Shown here: piece after piece, positions 7,731-16,298 of the stretch
Layout of the letters: each line of letters starts with the position of its first letter
How positions within the stretch are numbered: position 1 is the stretch's first letter
NCBI GenBank assembly: GCA_963205115.1
Contig: CAUJHV010000054.1
Coordinates: 1-64,000, forward strand
Length of the DNA stretch: 64,000 nt
Origin: Pseudomonadota bacterium
GTDB taxonomy: Bacteria > Pseudomonadota > Gammaproteobacteria > Burkholderiales > Burkholderiaceae_C
Direction of reading: 5' to 3'
Position numbers and translations under genes: made by a program
Notes under the pieces: model-generated
Databases searched by the model: none
Told to the model about the DNA's origin: nothing
What the model saw: only the letters and a program-made list of their open reading frames with translations

Positions 7731-8933
7731 TCAGGCCGGCCGGTTCTTCACCGCTTCCAGGCGTTGCAGCAGCTGCGTGGCCATCGGCACCGTGAGCATC
7801 GTGCTGCCCACGGCCATCAGCAGCAGGGCCGTGAAGGTGCCGGCGGTGATCACGCCCTTGTCCAGCAGGATGTTGGCGAAGATGATCATGATGAGTGCCT
7901 TGGTCTGCAGCAGCCAGCCGATCAGGCGCGCCTCGCCGCGGCTCCAGCCCAGCCAGCGCCCCGCCAGGCCCACGCCGATGAGCTTGCCCGCCACCGCCGC
8001 CACCAGCAGCAGCGCCGCCGCCAGCAGCACCGTCGCGCCGCCCATGGCCCATTGCGTGCGCAGCCCCGTGCTCAGGAAGAACACCGGCATCACGACCAGC
8101 AGCACGTGGTGGCGCAGCGCGTCCAGCGCGCCGTGGCCGAACCATTCGGCATCCAGCACCGCGCCGGCCAGGAAGGCGCCCACCATGAAATGCAGGCCGG
8201 CCCAGTCGGCCGCCAGCGCGGCGGCGATCAGCCACACCAGGCCAGCGGCCCAGCGGTCGCGCGCGGGCAGGCGGTGGATGAGCGTTCGCACCGCCCAGGC
8301 CGCGGCGCCGAAGGCCGCCAGGAAGGCGAGTTGCCGGCCCACGCGCTCCCAGTCCATCAGGATCAGCGCCAGCACGCCCCAGATGGCGATGTCGTCCAGG
8401 CTCGCATAGCGCAGGATGCGCTGGCCCAGCGGCAGGCGCAGCACGCCGAGCTTTTCCATCAGCAGCACGAGGATGGGCAGGGCCGTCACCGCACAGGCCA
8501 TGCCCACGCCCAGCACGAATTGCCAGGTCCGCGCCTGCGGGCCGATCCAGCCCGGCGACAGCGCCAGCAGCGCCCAGGCCGCCGCCGCGCCCAGCAGCAG
8601 CGGCGTGACCAGCGCCAGGCCTGCGGTCACGCCGGTCTCGCGCCGGTGCACCCAGGCCTGCCGCAGGTCGAGTTCGATACCCGCCAGCCACACGAAGAGC
8701 ATCACCGCCCACCAGGCCACGCCGTTGAGCGCGCCGATCACCGGCGGCGGGAACACCAGCTCATAGGCCTGCGGCCAGACCGAGCCCAGCATGCCCGGCC
8801 CCAGGGCGATGCCGGCCAGGATCTGCACCACCACCAGGGGCGCAAAATCATCCGTGCGCCCCAACCGCCACACGAGGTAGGGCAGGCTGAAGACCAGCAG
8901 CATGGCCAGCAGGAAGCGTTCGGTCGTCGACAT
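7731..8933 (-). CDS. CPA2-family cation:proton antiporter
   Basis: A 400-residue membrane protein with about 12-13 hydrophobic helices and no C-terminal TrkA-N or RCK domain. It matches the Na+/H+ exchanger fold of monovalent cation:proton antiporter-2 proteins. Helix 5-like elements read AVTALPILVLLMEKLGVL, and a double aspartate occurs in LRYASLDDIAIW, the position of the ion/proton-binding acids. Start ATG 8933 precedes the first hydrophobic helix; a longer frame to 9038 has no support. Its gene is divergent from the acyl-CoA synthetase gene, with 168 nt between. Substrate ion (Na+ or K+) is not predictable. Confidence 0.85.
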   Translation of the reverse strand: MSTTERFLLAMLLVFSLPYLVWRLGRTDDFAPLVVVQILAGIALGPGMLGSVWPQAYELVFPPPVIGALNGVAWWAVMLFVWLAGIELDLRQAWVHRRETGVTAGLALVTPLLLGAAAAWALLALSPGWIGPQARTWQFVLGVGMACAVTALPILVLLMEKLGVLRLPLGQRILRYASLDDIAIWGVLALILMDWERVGRQLAFLAAFGAAAWAVRTLIHRLPARDRWAAGLVWLIAAALAADWAGLHFMVGAFLAGAVLDAEWFGHGALDALRHHVLLVVMPVFFLSTGLRTQWAMGGATVLLAAALLLVAAVAGKLIGVGLAGRWLGWSRGEARLIGWLLQTKALIMIIFANILLDKGVITAGTFTALLLMAVGSTMLTVPMATQLLQRLEAVKNRPA

Positions 8934-9101
8934 GGCAGTGGACAGTGTGACACTGCACGCGACGGCATCGCGCCGACCGATCCACCCCCGACGGCACACA
9001 CCGCGGGAAACCCCCGAGCGGGGTGCACTGGAATTCACCCTAGACGCCGCGTGGGCGGCGCCGCTAACGTGTTCCTATTGCCGCGTACCCGGAGACCACC
9101 G

Positions 9102-10781
9102 ATGGCCCAGCCACTCCTGCTCGACCTCATCTACAACCACGAGAAGAACCTGGCGGACAAGGTCTTCCTGACCCAGCCCATCGGCAACGGCCAGATCGTC
9201 GACTACACCTGGAAGCAGACCATGGACCAGGCGCGGCGCATGGCCACGCACCTGCAGTCCCTGGGCTTGCCGAAGGGCGCGCGCGTCGCGATGCTGTCGA
9301 AGAACTGCGCGCACTTCGTGATGGCCGAGCTTGCGATCTGGATGGCCGGCTACACCACCGTGGCCATCTTCCCCACCGAAACCGCGGAGACCGTGCGCTA
9401 CGTGCTCGAGCACAGCGAAGCCAGCCTGCTGTTCGTGGGCAAGCTCGACACCTGGCCGCACCAGAAGCCCGGCGTGCCCGCCGGCCTGCCTCAGATCGCC
9501 TTCCCGCTCGCGCCGGACAACCACGGCCTGCCGACCTGGGACGAGATCGTCTCGCGCAACCAGCCTTTGGCCGGCCAGCCCGCACGCGCCGCGAGCGACC
9601 TGGGCCTGCTGATGTACACCTCGGGCTCCACCGGCACACCCAAGGGGGTGATGCACAGCTTCGAGCGTTTCTCGGCCGCGTCCGCGGGCATTGCCGCCTA
9701 CCTCCAGGAACAGCTCGGCAAGGACACGCAGAACCGCGTGCTGTCCTACCTGCCGCTGTCGCACATCTTCGAGCGCTCCTGGATCGAAGGCGCGGCGCTG
9801 GCCGACGGCCGCACGCAGATCTTCTTCGCCGAGACGCTGGACACCTTCCTGGCCGATCTGCAACGCGCGCGCCCCACGCTGTTCATCAGCGTGCCGCGCC
9901 TGTGGCTGAAGTTCTACCAGGGCGTGCTGTCCAAGATGCCGGCGCAGAAACTCGAGCGCATGCTGAAGATTCCCATCCTGGGCAAGATCGTCGCGAAGAA
10001 GGTGCGCACGGGCCTCGGCCTGGACCACGTGCTGATGGCCGGCAGCGGCTCCGCGCCCATCCCGCCGGACCTCATCGCCTGGTACCGCCGCATCGGCCTG
10101 AAGCTCTTCGAGGGCTACGCGATGACGGAGGACTGCGCCTACTCCTTCTCGTCGAAGGACGGCTTCGCCGAGCCCGGCTACGTGGGCGTGGCCTTGCCGG
10201 GCGTGCAGGCCAAGCTCAGCCCCGAGGGCGAGATCCTGATCAAGAGCCCGGGCCAGCTGGTGGGCTACTACAAGCGTCCCGACCTGGATGCCGAGGTCTT
10301 CACCGCCGACGGCTACTTCCGCACCGGCGACCTGGGCGAGTTCAACAGCAAGAAGATGCTCAAGCTCACGGGCCGCGCCAAGGAGATGTTCAAGACCGCC
10401 AAGGGCAAGTACGTGGCCCCGGCGCCGATCGAAAACCGCATCAATTCGCACCCGATGATCGAGCTGTCGCTGGTGTCGGGCGTGGGCCAGCCGGCGGCTT
10501 ATGCCGTGGTGCTGCTGGCCGAGCACCTGCGGCCCAAGCAGCACGAGGCCGCCGTGCGCCAGCAGGTGCAGGCCGAGCTGACCAAGCTGCTCAACGACAT
10601 CAACGCCTCGGTGGCCGACTACGAGCAGCTGAAGATGTTTGTCGTCGCCCGTGAGCCCTGGTCCATCGAAAACGGCATGCTGACGCCGACGATGAAGATC
10701 AAGCGCATGAAGATCGAGAAGATGCTCGAGCCCGAGCTCGACCGCTGGTACGGCGACAAGCAGAAAGTGCTCTGGCAGTGA
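9102..10781 (+). CDS. AMP-binding acyl-CoA synthetase (long-chain type)
   Basis: A 559-residue adenylate-forming enzyme. The P-loop-like motif A3 is YTSGSTGTPKGVMHS. Later motifs are FEGYAMTEDCAY (A5), GYFRTGDLGEF (A7) and a C-terminal KxxKGKYVAPAPIEN block, with the acyl-adenylate-forming lysine probably in LTPTMKIKR. It should activate a fatty or similar carboxylic acid to acyl-AMP and then acyl-CoA in the cytoplasm. ATG 9102 is supported by GGAG at 9091-9094; long upstream extensions of the frame are spurious. The stop overlaps the start of the ThDP enzyme by 4 nt (GTGA), so the two products are likely made together. Confidence 0.9.
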   Translation: MAQPLLLDLIYNHEKNLADKVFLTQPIGNGQIVDYTWKQTMDQARRMATHLQSLGLPKGARVAMLSKNCAHFVMAELAIWMAGYTTVAIFPTETAETVRYVLEHSEASLLFVGKLDTWPHQKPGVPAGLPQIAFPLAPDNHGLPTWDEIVSRNQPLAGQPARAASDLGLLMYTSGSTGTPKGVMHSFERFSAASAGIAAYLQEQLGKDTQNRVLSYLPLSHIFERSWIEGAALADGRTQIFFAETLDTFLADLQRARPTLFISVPRLWLKFYQGVLSKMPAQKLERMLKIPILGKIVAKKVRTGLGLDHVLMAGSGSAPIPPDLIAWYRRIGLKLFEGYAMTEDCAYSFSSKDGFAEPGYVGVALPGVQAKLSPEGEILIKSPGQLVGYYKRPDLDAEVFTADGYFRTGDLGEFNSKKMLKLTGRAKEMFKTAKGKYVAPAPIENRINSHPMIELSLVSGVGQPAAYAVVLLAEHLRPKQHEAAVRQQVQAELTKLLNDINASVADYEQLKMFVVAREPWSIENGMLTPTMKIKRMKIEKMLEPELDRWYGDKQKVLWQ

Positions 10782-12535
10782 GCACGGGCGCGGTCGCCAC
10801 CCTCCACGGCGGTGACCGCGTCGCGCAGGCGTTGCGCGAGCAGGGCGTGCCCTGCATCTTCACCTTGTGCGGCGGGCACATCTCGCCCATCCTGACGGCG
10901 GCCCGCGCGCGCGGCATCCGCATCGTCGACATGCGCGACGAGGCCACCGCGGTTTTCGCGGCCGACGCCACCGCGCGCCTGTCGGGCCGGCCCGGCGTGG
11001 CTGCCGTGACCGCAGGACCGGGCATCACCAATACCATCACCGCGCTGAAGAATGCGCAGCTCGCGCAGAGCCCGCTGGTGCTGATCGGCGGCGCGGCGCC
11101 CACCGCACTGCAAGGCCGCGGCGCGCAGCAGGACATCGACCAGCGCCCACTGGTCGAGCCGCACGTCAAGCGCTTCTTCAAGATGCGCCGCGTGCGCGAC
11201 CTGGGCGCCACGGTGCACGAGGCCTTCGCGCTGGCGCGTGCGGGCGTGCCCGGGCCGGTCTTCATCGAATGCCCGGTCGACCTGCTGTACCCGGAAGAAG
11301 AGATACGACAGTGGTATGCGCAGGCGGCGGGCAAGGGCACGTCGCTGCCCGAGCGTGCATTGCGCTGGTATCTCGGGCGGCACGTGCAGCGCATGTTCGA
11401 CGGCGTCGAGGCGCCCGTGCCGCCGGCGTCGGCATCGGTGAACGCGCCACGTGCGTCAGCGGCCGCGCGGCAAGCGGTCGCGCAGGCGCTGGCCCGCGCC
11501 GAGCGGCCGCTGGCCGTCATCGGCAGCCAGGCGGTGGTCGAAGCCGCACAGGCCGACGCGCTGGCGCAGGCCGTGGGCCGGCTGGGCATCCCGGTGTACC
11601 TGTCCGGCATGGCCCGCGGCCTGCTGGGCCGCGACCACCCGCTGCAGATGCGCCACCAGCGCCGGCAGGCCCTGCGCGAAGCCGATGCCGTGCTGCTGGC
11701 CGGCGTGCCCTGCGACTTCCGGCTGGACTACGGCCGGCACGTGCGGCGCAGCGCCACGCTGATCGCCGCCAACCGCAGTGCGCGCGATGCCAGGCTCAAC
11801 CGCAAGCCCGACGTGCTGGCGCTGGGTGATGCGGGCGCGCTGCTGATCGACCTGGCCGCGAGCCTCGGCGCCGAAGGCCCGACGCGCGACGGCACCTGGG
11901 TGGCCACGCTGCGCGGGCGCGACCGGGTGCGCGAGGACGAGATCGACGCCGAGGCCGCCGTGCGCGGCGAGCACGTCAACCCGGTGGCGCTGCTGCGCGC
12001 GCTGGATGCGGTGGCGGCGCCGGACGCCCTCTTCGTGGCCGATGGCGGCGACTTCGTCGGCACGGCCAGCTACGTGCTGCATGCCCGCGGCCCGCTGGGC
12101 TGGCTGGACCCGGGCGCCTTCGGCACGCTGGGCGTGGGCGCGGGCTTTGCGATGGGCGCGGCGCTGGCGCGGCCCGGGCGCGAGGTCTGGATCGTCTTCG
12201 GCGACGGCGCCTGCGGTTTCGGCCTGGCCGAATTCGACAGCTTCGTGCGCCACGGCATCCCGGTGATAGCCGTCGTCGGCAACGACGCCGGCTGGACGCA
12301 GATCGCGCGCGAGCAGGTCAAGATGCTCGGCGACGGCGTGGGCACGGTGCTGGCACGCACCGACTACCACACGGTGGCTGCCGGCTTCGGTGCCGAGGGC
12401 CTGCGGGTCACGCGCATGGACGAGGTCGAACCGGCCTTGCAGCGTGCGCGCGAACTGGCGCATCAGGGGCGGCCGGTGCTGGTCAACGTGTGGCTGGACA
12501 AGACAGCCTTCCGCGAAGGCTCCTTGTCGATGTGA
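10778..12535 (+). CDS. ThDP-dependent enzyme, acetolactate synthase/2-hydroxyacyl-CoA lyase-like
   Basis: A 585-residue protein with the three-domain layout of ThDP enzymes: an N-terminal Pyr domain (about 1-170) with catalytic glutamate in RDEATAVFAADA, a middle domain (about 215-345), and a C-terminal PP domain (about 370-560) with the ThDP motif GDGACGFGL... ending in VVGNDAGW. The sequence style (TLCGGHISPILTAARARGIRIVD) resembles ILVBL/HACL2-like proteins rather than biosynthetic IlvB; there is no ilvN neighbour. It starts at GTG 10778, overlapping the acyl-CoA synthetase stop. The coupling to an acyl-CoA ligase makes C-C cleavage of a 2-hydroxyacyl-CoA a plausible role, but this is inference. 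Confidence 0.85.
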   Translation: MSTGAVATLHGGDRVAQALREQGVPCIFTLCGGHISPILTAARARGIRIVDMRDEATAVFAADATARLSGRPGVAAVTAGPGITNTITALKNAQLAQSPLVLIGGAAPTALQGRGAQQDIDQRPLVEPHVKRFFKMRRVRDLGATVHEAFALARAGVPGPVFIECPVDLLYPEEEIRQWYAQAAGKGTSLPERALRWYLGRHVQRMFDGVEAPVPPASASVNAPRASAAARQAVAQALARAERPLAVIGSQAVVEAAQADALAQAVGRLGIPVYLSGMARGLLGRDHPLQMRHQRRQALREADAVLLAGVPCDFRLDYGRHVRRSATLIAANRSARDARLNRKPDVLALGDAGALLIDLAASLGAEGPTRDGTWVATLRGRDRVREDEIDAEAAVRGEHVNPVALLRALDAVAAPDALFVADGGDFVGTASYVLHARGPLGWLDPGAFGTLGVGAGFAMGAALARPGREVWIVFGDGACGFGLAEFDSFVRHGIPVIAVVGNDAGWTQIAREQVKMLGDGVGTVLARTDYHTVAAGFGAEGLRVTRMDEVEPALQRARELAHQGRPVLVNVWLDKTAFREGSLSM

Positions 12536-12559
12536 AGGCGCGGCCCGGCCACGCCGGCC

Positions 12560-12961
12560 TCACTTGCGTGCGGCCTTCTTGGCGGGCGCGGCCTTTGCCG
12601 CCGCCTTCGATGCCGGGGCCGACTTGGCCGGCGCTGCTTTTGCGGTCTTGCCGGCCTTGGCGGCCTTGCCCGCCTCGCCCACCAGCGCGTCGAGGTTTTT
12701 CATGATCTCGTTTTCGATGGTCTTGGCAAACGCGCCCAGCAGGAAACCCAGCTTGGCGTGCAGGTCGAAATAGTCCCCGGCCACCACCAGTTCGCCGCTC
12801 ACGCCGGTGCGTGTGAATTCCACCGTGTCGTGCGTCTTGCCTTCGACGACGGTGCAGGCCATGTCGAACTTCTGCTCGACCTCCTCGGCCCATTGCCAGG
12901 CGATCTCGCGCGCCTTGGCCAGACCCAGGTCGTGATCGCGGTGGATGCGGATGTCGGGCAC
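12560..12961 (-). CDS. Polyhydroxyalkanoic acid system family protein (PHA_gran_rgn)
   Basis: A 133-residue protein. The first ~90 residues (PDIRIHRDHDLGLAKAREIAWQWAEE..., split here by description) match the small family found near PHA granule genes, which has an SRPBCC-like lipid-binding look; ...GDYFDLHAKLGFLLGAFAKTIENEI is the conserved core. The last 40 residues are a Lys/Ala-rich histone H1-like tail that could bind nucleic acid or granule surfaces. The GTG start at 12961 is preceded by GAGGAG 8 nt upstream. No PHA synthase or phasin is nearby, so the link to PHA is by family only. It probably shares a transcript with the upstream peptidase gene, whose end is 23 nt away. Confidence 0.8.
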   Translation of the reverse strand: MPDIRIHRDHDLGLAKAREIAWQWAEEVEQKFDMACTVVEGKTHDTVEFTRTGVSGELVVAGDYFDLHAKLGFLLGAFAKTIENEIMKNLDALVGEAGKAAKAGKTAKAAPAKSAPASKAAAKAAPAKKAARK

Positions 12962-12984
12962 AGGTCGTCTCCTCGTGTCGGTCG

Positions 12985-14064
12985 TTAGGGTGCCAGCTGC
13001 CGCCGGCGTTCGTCGCGCGGCAAGGCCGCCAGTTCGCGCACCGCGGCATAAAAACGGTTGAAGTCGCGGCCGCTGCGCTCGAACAGGCGCTCGAAGCCGG
13101 GTACCCATTCGTCGTAGGCCGCCTGCACGCCGACGCTGGCGTTGTTGGCCTGCGCGATCCAGCCATCGTAGCCGCTGAAGCCGTTCCAGCGCTCGCGCTT
13201 GAGTGTGTCGAAATCGCTTCGCAGCTGCGCGTACAGCGCGGCCTTGCGTGTGCGCTTGTCGGCGTCCGGCAGGTTCGAGGCGTACAGCTCGGCCAGGCGC
13301 CGGCGAAAGTCCTGCGTGAGCGCGCGGAAGTCCCGCCGCCGGGCGTCGAAGGCCGCGTAGTCGGCACGCGCGGCCGCGCTGGCCTGGGTCTGCAGCCACA
13401 AGGCGCCGCCCAGGCGTTCGACGGCGGTGGCGAAGCTTTCGTTGAAGCTGGTGTCGTCGGCGACGTAGACCACCTGGTGCGCCAACTCGTGGAAGATGAT
13501 GCGCGCCAGCTCGCCTTCGGGCCAGCGGATGAAGGTGTTGAGCAGCGGGTCGCCGCCCAGCCAGTTCGACCAGCCCAGCGTGCTGTAGGCCGGCACGCCG
13601 TAGACCGACACCTCCCAGCCTTCCCCGCGCAGCTGCGTGGCCAGGGTTTCGGCTTCCTGGCGGTTGAAATAGCCGCGGTAGCCCACGCAGCCCATGATCG
13701 GGAAGCACCAGGTCTTCAGCGTCAGCGACAGCGGCGGTGCGGCCACGACGTTCCACACCGCCGCGCCGCGCTGCAGATCGGCATAGCGCCGGTAGCTCGA
13801 GTTGTCGGGCAGCTGGAGCTCGCGCACCGCAAAGTCACGCATGCGCTCGGCCAGCTCCAGGCGGGCGCGCAGCTCGGGCGTGGTCTGTGGATCGGCCAGC
13901 ACCTCGTTGACGGGGCGTGCGCGTTCCATCAGGTCCAGGTGGCCACCCACGGACTGCGCGTAGTAGCCGATGCTGCAACCGCTGCCCAGGCAGGCCACCG
14001 CCAGGAGCAGCGCGGTCGCGCCGCTGATGCCGGCGGCAGCCATCAGCAGCCGTTTCCAGCGCAT
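12985..14064 (-). CDS. Predicted aminopeptidase lipoprotein (PF10023-type zinc peptidase)
   Basis: A 359-residue protein with a lipoprotein signal: a hydrophobic N-terminus ending in LGSGC, with Cys about residue 30 as the lipidation site. The zinc motif is HELAH in RIIFHELAHQVVYV, followed about ten residues on by FNESFA, giving the third ligand Glu (gluzincin-like arrangement). The length fits the uncharacterised predicted aminopeptidase family found in proteobacteria. It should sit in the periplasm on the outer or inner membrane. Substrates are unknown. The gene lies between the molybdopterin oxidoreductase and the PHA-region gene on the same strand. Confidence 0.85.
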   Translation of the reverse strand: MRWKRLLMAAAGISGATALLLAVACLGSGCSIGYYAQSVGGHLDLMERARPVNEVLADPQTTPELRARLELAERMRDFAVRELQLPDNSSYRRYADLQRGAAVWNVVAAPPLSLTLKTWCFPIMGCVGYRGYFNRQEAETLATQLRGEGWEVSVYGVPAYSTLGWSNWLGGDPLLNTFIRWPEGELARIIFHELAHQVVYVADDTSFNESFATAVERLGGALWLQTQASAAARADYAAFDARRRDFRALTQDFRRRLAELYASNLPDADKRTRKAALYAQLRSDFDTLKRERWNGFSGYDGWIAQANNASVGVQAAYDEWVPGFERLFERSGRDFNRFYAAVRELAALPRDERRRQLAP

Positions 14065-14136
14065 GACGGGCGCGTCACGGCAAGACCGCCGGCCCGAGCG
14101 ACCGGCCGTGCGCGGCCGATCCGCGCGGTGTCAGCG

Positions 14137-16212
14137 TCAGGCCGGCCGCACATCGACCAGGCAGTCGTAGAAGGTCGGCGCGCGGCCCATGTCGGTGAGC
14201 GCCTGCGAGGTCAGCTCGTTGACGTTCGTGCCGTTCAGCCCCATCTTGCGCCACCACACGCCCAGCCCGTTGACCACGCCCGGGCGGGCGCGCGGGCTCA
14301 CCACCGCCTTGCAGCGGTAGCGGCCGCGGTCATTGAAGACATCGACCACCGCGCCGTCGACGATGCCGCGCGTCTGTGCATCGCCGGCATGGATCTCCAG
14401 GATGGGCTCGCCTTCGATGTGGCGCAGGCTCTTGACGTTGACGAAGCTGGAATTGAGGAAGTGGCGCGCCGGCGGCGAGATCATCGCCAGCGGGAAGCGC
14501 GCGGCCAGCGCGGGCGAAGACGCGACGCTCTCGTGGTTGGGCACGTGGTCCGGCACGCCCAGACCCGGCGCGTCGACGATCGCGCGCCCGTCGGCCGTGG
14601 GAAAGCCGCCGTCGGCAAAGGGCCGCTCGGGCACCGGCACACGCACCCAGCCCTGGCTGGACAGCGCGTCGAAATCCACCGCAGCGGACTTGAAGGCAGC
14701 GCGCGCGAGGGTCTCGTCGCTGTCCTGGAAGCAGGGCTCGTCGAAGCCCATGCGCGCGGCCAGCCGGCGGAAGATCTCGGTATTCGGCAGCGCCTGGCCG
14801 ACCGGGTCGATCGCCGGGTGGTTGATCAACGCATAGGTGTGGCCGTAGCTGCGGTGCACATCGAGGTGCTCGAGCTGCGTGGTCGCCGGCAGCACGAGGT
14901 CGGCCAGGTCGGCCGTGTCCGTCATGAAGTGCTCCAGCACCACGGTAAACAGGTCCTCGCGCGCAAAGCCCTGCACCACACGCGCACTGTGCGGCGCCAC
15001 GGCCACCGGGTTGCTGTTGTAGACCACCACGGCGTCGATGCGCGGCCCGAAATCAGGCGAGGCCGGCCGCAGCAGGTCGTCGCCGATGGTGGCCATGTTG
15101 ACGATGCGCGGACGCGGCTGCGGCATCAGGTCGGGGCGTTCGAGCGCGGCGCTGTCCACGGCCGGCGCAAACCAGCCCGAAGCCGACAGCAGCATGCCGC
15201 CGCCGCGCTGGCGCCAGGCGCCGGTCAGGCAAGGCAGCAAGGCCACCAGGCGCACGGCATTGCCGCCGCCATGCACACGCTGCATGCCGTAGTTCAGGCG
15301 GATCGCGGCCGGCGAGGTATCGGCATAGTCGCGCGCCAGCTGGCGCACCTCCGCAGCCGTGATGCCGCAGGTCTGCGCCGTGCGTTCGGCCGTCCAGGCC
15401 AGCGCCTTGTCGCGCAGCGCCGGCCAGCCGTTGACGTGGCGCTGGATGTAATCCTCGTCCAGGCCGCCGGCAACGATCCACTCGTGCATCATGCCCAGCG
15501 CCAGCGCGCCGTCGGTGCCCGGCAGCAGCGCGATGTGCTGGTGGCACTTGTCGGCAGTCTCCGTGCGGCGCGGGTCGATGCACACCAGCTTGGCGCCCTG
15601 GCGCTTGGCCTGCTGCGCAAAAGTCCAGAAGTGCAGATTCGAGGCGATCGAGTGGCTGCCCCAGATGAGGATCAGGCGGCTGTGCGCATAGTCCTCCAGG
15701 TGCATGCCCAGCTTGCCGCCATAGGTGGCCACCAGCGCGTCGCCGCCGGCGTTGGAGCAGATCGTGCGGTCCAGCCGCGAGGCCCCCAGGCGGTGGAAGA
15801 AGCGCGCCGCGATGCTTTCGCCCTGCACCAGGCCCATGGTGCCGGCGTAGCTGTAGGGCAGGATGGCCTGTGCCGCGCCCGCGCCGCGGGAGGCGATGGC
15901 CGACAGGCGCTGCGCCACGGTGTCCAGCGCCTCGTCCCAGGACATGTCCTGCCACTGCCCGCTGCCCTTGGGGCCGACACGTTTGCGCGGCTGCAGCAGA
16001 CGTTCGGCGTGGTAGGTGCGCTCGGCGTAGCGGCTGACCTTGGTGCACAGCGCGCCATGCGTGGGCGGGTGTGCCGGATCCCCCTGGATGCGGACCACGC
16101 GCCCCTGCTCGACGGTCACGAGCATCGCGCAGGTATCGGGGCAGTCGTGCGGGCACGCGCCACGCACGACATGAGCGCCCGCCGCGGGCACAGGGGGAAC
16201 CATTGAGCTCAT
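14137..16212 (-). CDS. Molybdopterin-containing oxidoreductase with N-terminal 4Fe-4S site
   Basis: A 691-residue protein of the DMSO reductase superfamily. Four cysteines near the N-terminus (C20, C24, C28, C56; ACPHDCPDTC then GALCTK) form a [4Fe-4S] site. The molybdopterin domain includes TICSNAGGDALVATYGG, whose Cys is a candidate Mo ligand, and LILIWGSHSIASN. The C-terminal dinucleotide-binding domain has FPLAMISPPARHFLNSSFVN. There is no Tat signal, so a cytoplasmic location is likely. Start ATG 16212 gives a normal N-terminus. No electron-transfer or membrane subunit gene is adjacent. The substrate is unknown, and relatives are simply annotated as molybdopterin oxidoreductase. Confidence 0.85.
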   Translation of the reverse strand: MSSMVPPVPAAGAHVVRGACPHDCPDTCAMLVTVEQGRVVRIQGDPAHPPTHGALCTKVSRYAERTYHAERLLQPRKRVGPKGSGQWQDMSWDEALDTVAQRLSAIASRGAGAAQAILPYSYAGTMGLVQGESIAARFFHRLGASRLDRTICSNAGGDALVATYGGKLGMHLEDYAHSRLILIWGSHSIASNLHFWTFAQQAKRQGAKLVCIDPRRTETADKCHQHIALLPGTDGALALGMMHEWIVAGGLDEDYIQRHVNGWPALRDKALAWTAERTAQTCGITAAEVRQLARDYADTSPAAIRLNYGMQRVHGGGNAVRLVALLPCLTGAWRQRGGGMLLSASGWFAPAVDSAALERPDLMPQPRPRIVNMATIGDDLLRPASPDFGPRIDAVVVYNSNPVAVAPHSARVVQGFAREDLFTVVLEHFMTDTADLADLVLPATTQLEHLDVHRSYGHTYALINHPAIDPVGQALPNTEIFRRLAARMGFDEPCFQDSDETLARAAFKSAAVDFDALSSQGWVRVPVPERPFADGGFPTADGRAIVDAPGLGVPDHVPNHESVASSPALAARFPLAMISPPARHFLNSSFVNVKSLRHIEGEPILEIHAGDAQTRGIVDGAVVDVFNDRGRYRCKAVVSPRARPGVVNGLGVWWRKMGLNGTNVNELTSQALTDMGRAPTFYDCLVDVRPA

Positions 16213-16298
16213 GGGGTGATGATGGCATACCCCCAAAAATCGGACGCCACGGCAGCGTAATATCAATTCTTTCAATTCAACGCTGCCGGGCCCTCCGC

